A DNA stretch of 64,000 nt from Streptomyces uncialis (lineage in GTDB: Bacteria; Actinomycetota; Actinomycetes; Streptomycetales; Streptomycetaceae), in assembly GCF_036250755.1 (NCBI RefSeq), contig NZ_CP109583.1, positions 3,658,001 to 3,722,000 of the forward strand. The letters are read 5' to 3'. This document shows positions 60,912 through 64,000 of the stretch, piece after piece. Every line of letters starts with the position of its first letter. Within the stretch, counting starts at the first letter, position 1. The translations under genes were made by a program, and so were the position numbers. The notes below the pieces were generated by a model that saw only the letters and a program-made list of their open reading frames with translations, had not been told where the DNA came from and ran no database searches.

Positions 60912-61775
60912 ATGACCAACACAACGAGCTCATCCGCCTCCTCCACCGCTCCGGTCCTCGTCCTCGGCGGGACCGGCAAGACCGGCCGCCGGGTCGCCGC
61001 CGAACTGACCCGGCGCGGCCACACCGCGCGCCCGGCCTCCCGCCGCGGCGACACCCGCTTCGACTGGTCCGACCCGGACACCTGGGAGGCGGCGATCGAC
61101 GGAGCGCGGGCCGTCTATCTCGTGGACTCCGAGAGCCCCGAGGCACCCGACCAGGTCCGCGCGTTCGTCCGGCTCGCCGCGGATCAGGGCGTGGAGCGGC
61201 TGGTGCTGCTGTCGGCGCGGGTGTGGGAGGAGCTGGACAACGGCAGCCGCGAGGGGCTGGCCGTCGAGGACGCGGTGACCGGGTCGGGGCTCGCGTGGAC
61301 GATCCTGCGGCCCGCGTGGTTCGCGCAGAACTTCACCGAGGCGCCGTTCGTCAACACGCTCCTCACCGCCGGTGAGCTGCGGCTCCCGACCGGGGAGGGC
61401 CGGGAGGCGTTCGTCGACCTGGACGACCTCGCGGAGGTCGCGGCCGTGGCGCTGACCGAGGACGGGCACGCGGGCCAGAAGTACGTGCTGTCGGGGCCGC
61501 GCGCGCTGACGTTCGGGGAGGCCGTCGCCGAGATCTCCGCGGCGGCGGGCCGTCCGCTGGCCTTCGTCGCGCTGACCGACGAGGAGTACCTGGCGGAGCA
61601 GAAGGCGGCGGGGGTGCCGCAGGAGATGGCGGATCTGCTGCTGTATCTCTTCCAGCACATCCGCGCGGACGGCAGCGCCGCGATCGGGGACGGGGTGCGG
61701 CGGGCACTGGGCCGTGAGCCCCGGGACTTCTCCGTGTACACCGGCGGCACCGACTTCAGCGCCCCGCGCGCCTGA
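60912..61775 (+). CDS. NmrA-like NAD(P)-binding protein
   Basis: 287 residues. VLVLGGTGKTGRRVAAELTRRGH binds the dinucleotide; LLSARVWEELDNGSREGLAVEDAV and WTILRPAWFAQNF follow the atypical SDR/NmrA pattern without a YxxxK motif. Such proteins act as redox sensors or NAD(P)H:quinone oxidoreductases. Divergent from the AraC regulator by 92 bases. A 21-bp tandem array starts 25 bases after the stop. Confidence 0.85.
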   Translation: MTNTTSSSASSTAPVLVLGGTGKTGRRVAAELTRRGHTARPASRRGDTRFDWSDPDTWEAAIDGARAVYLVDSESPEAPDQVRAFVRLAADQGVERLVLLSARVWEELDNGSREGLAVEDAVTGSGLAWTILRPAWFAQNFTEAPFVNTLLTAGELRLPTGEGREAFVDLDDLAEVAAVALTEDGHAGQKYVLSGPRALTFGEAVAEISAAAGRPLAFVALTDEEYLAEQKAAGVPQEMADLLLYLFQHIRADGSAAIGDGVRRALGREPRDFSVYTGGTDFSAPRA

Positions 61776-61800
61776 CCCGTACGGCGGCGGCCCGGGGCGT

Positions 61801-61968
61801 CCGTACCTCGGGCCGGGGCGTCCGTACCGCGAGCTGGGATGCCCGTACCGCAGGCCGGGGTGCCCGTACCGCGTGCTGGGACAGCCGTACCCCGAGCCGG
61901 GGTGCCCGTACCTCGGGCCGGGACAGCCGTACCGCGAGCCGGGGTCCCCGTACCGGTGTCCGGCCCGG
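61801..61968. repeat. 21-bp tandem repeat array, eight units
   Basis: CCGTAC recurs exactly every 21 bases at 61801, 61822, 61843, 61864, 61885, 61906, 61927 and 61948, with consensus CCGTACCGCGAGCCGGGGTG and one more base. It lies between the stops of two converging genes. The period is a multiple of three, so frames stay open on both strands, but no start or codon bias supports a protein. Confidence 0.88.
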
Positions 61969-61990
61969 CGCCCCGTGCCGACCCGATGGG

Positions 61991-62599
61991 TTACCGCGGT
62001 CCGGTGGGCTGCCGCGGTCCGGGGCGGCCGGGCGGGGCCGTGAAGGTGACGGCGGCGGCCGGGGCGGTGATCTCCGCCCGGCCGCCTAGGGCCCACGCGG
62101 CGACCCGGGAGACGGTCGCGGCCGGGATCTCGTCGCTGATACCGGGGGCCGCCGGGACATTCTGCGTGGCGTGGGCGTCGTACGGCAGGACCACCCGGTG
62201 GCCGCGTGCCAGGGCGGTCCGGGCCGTCGCCTGGACACACATCTCGGACATCGCCCCGCACACCGCGACGGCCCGCACACCGGCGCCGGACAGCAGACCG
62301 GCCAGCGGGGTCCCGGCGAAGGCGTCGGCCTCGGACTTGCGGACCACCGTCTCCCCCGGGCCGTCGCCCACGGGGTGGTGCAGTTCCCAGCCGGGCGTCC
62401 CGGTGGCGTCGGGCGATCCGGCGGGCCCGTCGTTCTGGACATGGACGACGAGCGCCCCGGCCGCGCGGGCCCGCGCGAGGAGATCGGCCGTCCGGTCCAG
62501 CAGCCGGGCCGCGCCGGGCACGGCCCTCGGGCCGGAGACGGTGGACACCTGGACATCCACCACGAGCAGCGCCTCGACGGGCTTCGTACGTTCGGTCAT
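61991..62599 (-). CDS. Isochorismatase-fold cysteine hydrolase
   Basis: 202 residues from ATG 62599. Catalytic triad: Asp in ALLVVDVQV, Lys in VVRKSEADAFAGT, Cys in VCGAMSEMCVQATAR. The substrate of this YcaC-like group is usually an amide, not isochorismate. The last 35 residues (after ALGGRAEITA) are Pro/Arg-rich and run toward the tandem array. Single gene; function undetermined. Confidence 0.88.
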   Translation of the reverse strand: MTERTKPVEALLVVDVQVSTVSGPRAVPGAARLLDRTADLLARARAAGALVVHVQNDGPAGSPDATGTPGWELHHPVGDGPGETVVRKSEADAFAGTPLAGLLSGAGVRAVAVCGAMSEMCVQATARTALARGHRVVLPYDAHATQNVPAAPGISDEIPAATVSRVAAWALGGRAEITAPAAAVTFTAPPGRPGPRQPTGPR

Positions 62600-62746
62600 C
62601 CCGTCATCATCGCCGCCCCGGGCGGCCCGCCTCCACCGGATTCCGGCGGCCGACCACCGGTCAGGGCCGCTGTGTCACATGGAGCATCCGGACCAGCGAG
62701 ACGGCCATCACCGGTCCGCGTCCTCCCCCTGGTCCCCCGTACGCGG

Positions 62747-62777
62747 CGATGCCGCCCTTCGGGGAAGGACGGCATCG
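62747..62777 (-). terminator. Hairpin after deoA
   Basis: CGATGCCG...CGGCATCG with an inner CCTT/AAGG extension around a short loop, about 30 bases beyond the deoA stop on the minus strand. Confidence 0.65.
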
Positions 62778-62806
62778 AGGCGGGGGCCGGTTCTCCCGGC
62801 GCGGGG

Positions 62807-64000
<1,194 letters not shown>

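Noticed and set aside
61714..62043. 109-residue frame through the 21-bp tandem array (PYR-x-PGCPYR-type peptide)
   Set aside because: It starts inside the NmrA-like gene and is held open only by the 21-base period. There is no start signal and no homology that I recognise.
61991..62599. Functional link between the isochorismatase-fold gene and the chorismatase operon
   Set aside because: The genes are 22 kb apart, on separate transcripts, and the hydrolase belongs to the general cysteine-hydrolase group rather than true isochorismatases.

Overview
The window is high-GC actinobacterial DNA and almost certainly comes from a Streptomyces chromosome. Codon use is strongly G/C-biased at third positions. 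Gene content and order match, from memory, the S. coelicolor interval running from hutH (about SCO4932) down to deoA (about SCO4899): hutH, a GGDEF protein, an enoyl-CoA hydratase, cya, birA, pccB with its epsilon subunit, maf, accA2, a DeoR regulator, a flavoprotein reductase, purine nucleoside phosphorylase, a phospho-sugar mutase, deoC with two aldehyde dehydrogenases, sigQ/afsQ1/afsQ2, a VanZ protein, adenosine deaminase and deoA. No rRNA, tRNA, CRISPR array, transposase or integrase was seen.

Layout. 0-17 kb: a sortase-type surface protein, histidine catabolism, c-di-GMP and cAMP signalling, and acyl-CoA carboxylase genes (birA divergent from pccB-epsilon-small membrane protein-maf, then accA2). 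17-31 kb: nucleoside and deoxyribose catabolism (pnp, mutase, deoC-ALDH-ALDH-like), interrupted by an imine-reductase-like gene, membrane proteins, a LysR/cupin pair and a GH16-like protein. 31-41 kb: accessory genes, namely a TetR-controlled FMN-reductase/MFS pair, a small kinase, and a tightly coupled three-gene operon (chorismatase, benzoate-CoA-ligase-type enzyme, EamA exporter) divergent from a LuxR-type regulator. 41-48 kb: sigQ divergent from afsQ1-afsQ2-lipoprotein, then VanZ, PspC, a small secreted protein and adenosine deaminase. 48-62 kb: a hydrolase-fold protein without its serine, a chitin-type LPMO with a perfect DasR-type operator, a full-length DnaE-type polymerase that looks like a second copy, LysR/LysR/MFS genes, an ECF sigma factor with a SnoaL-like tail, a STAS protein, AraC/NmrA genes and a cysteine hydrolase. 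The end is the 3' part of deoA.

How the genes work together. pnp, the mutase, deoC, the aldehyde dehydrogenases, add and deoA form a complete route from (deoxy)nucleosides to glyceraldehyde-3-phosphate and acetate. An identical 12-bp palindrome, CTACGCGCGTAG, lies in the promoters of pnp, deoC and add, and all three look leaderless, so the scattered genes probably form one regulon. pccB, epsilon, accA2 and birA make and biotinylate an acyl-CoA carboxylase.

The most striking unexplained structure is a family of eight composite intergenic repeats of about 0.5-1 kb. Each has inward-facing, mutually inverted arms rich in GCGCAGTTCCCCGCGCCCC around a single conserved core. The arms begin almost at the stop codons of neighbouring genes. 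In every spacer between co-directional genes the core is antisense to the flanking genes.
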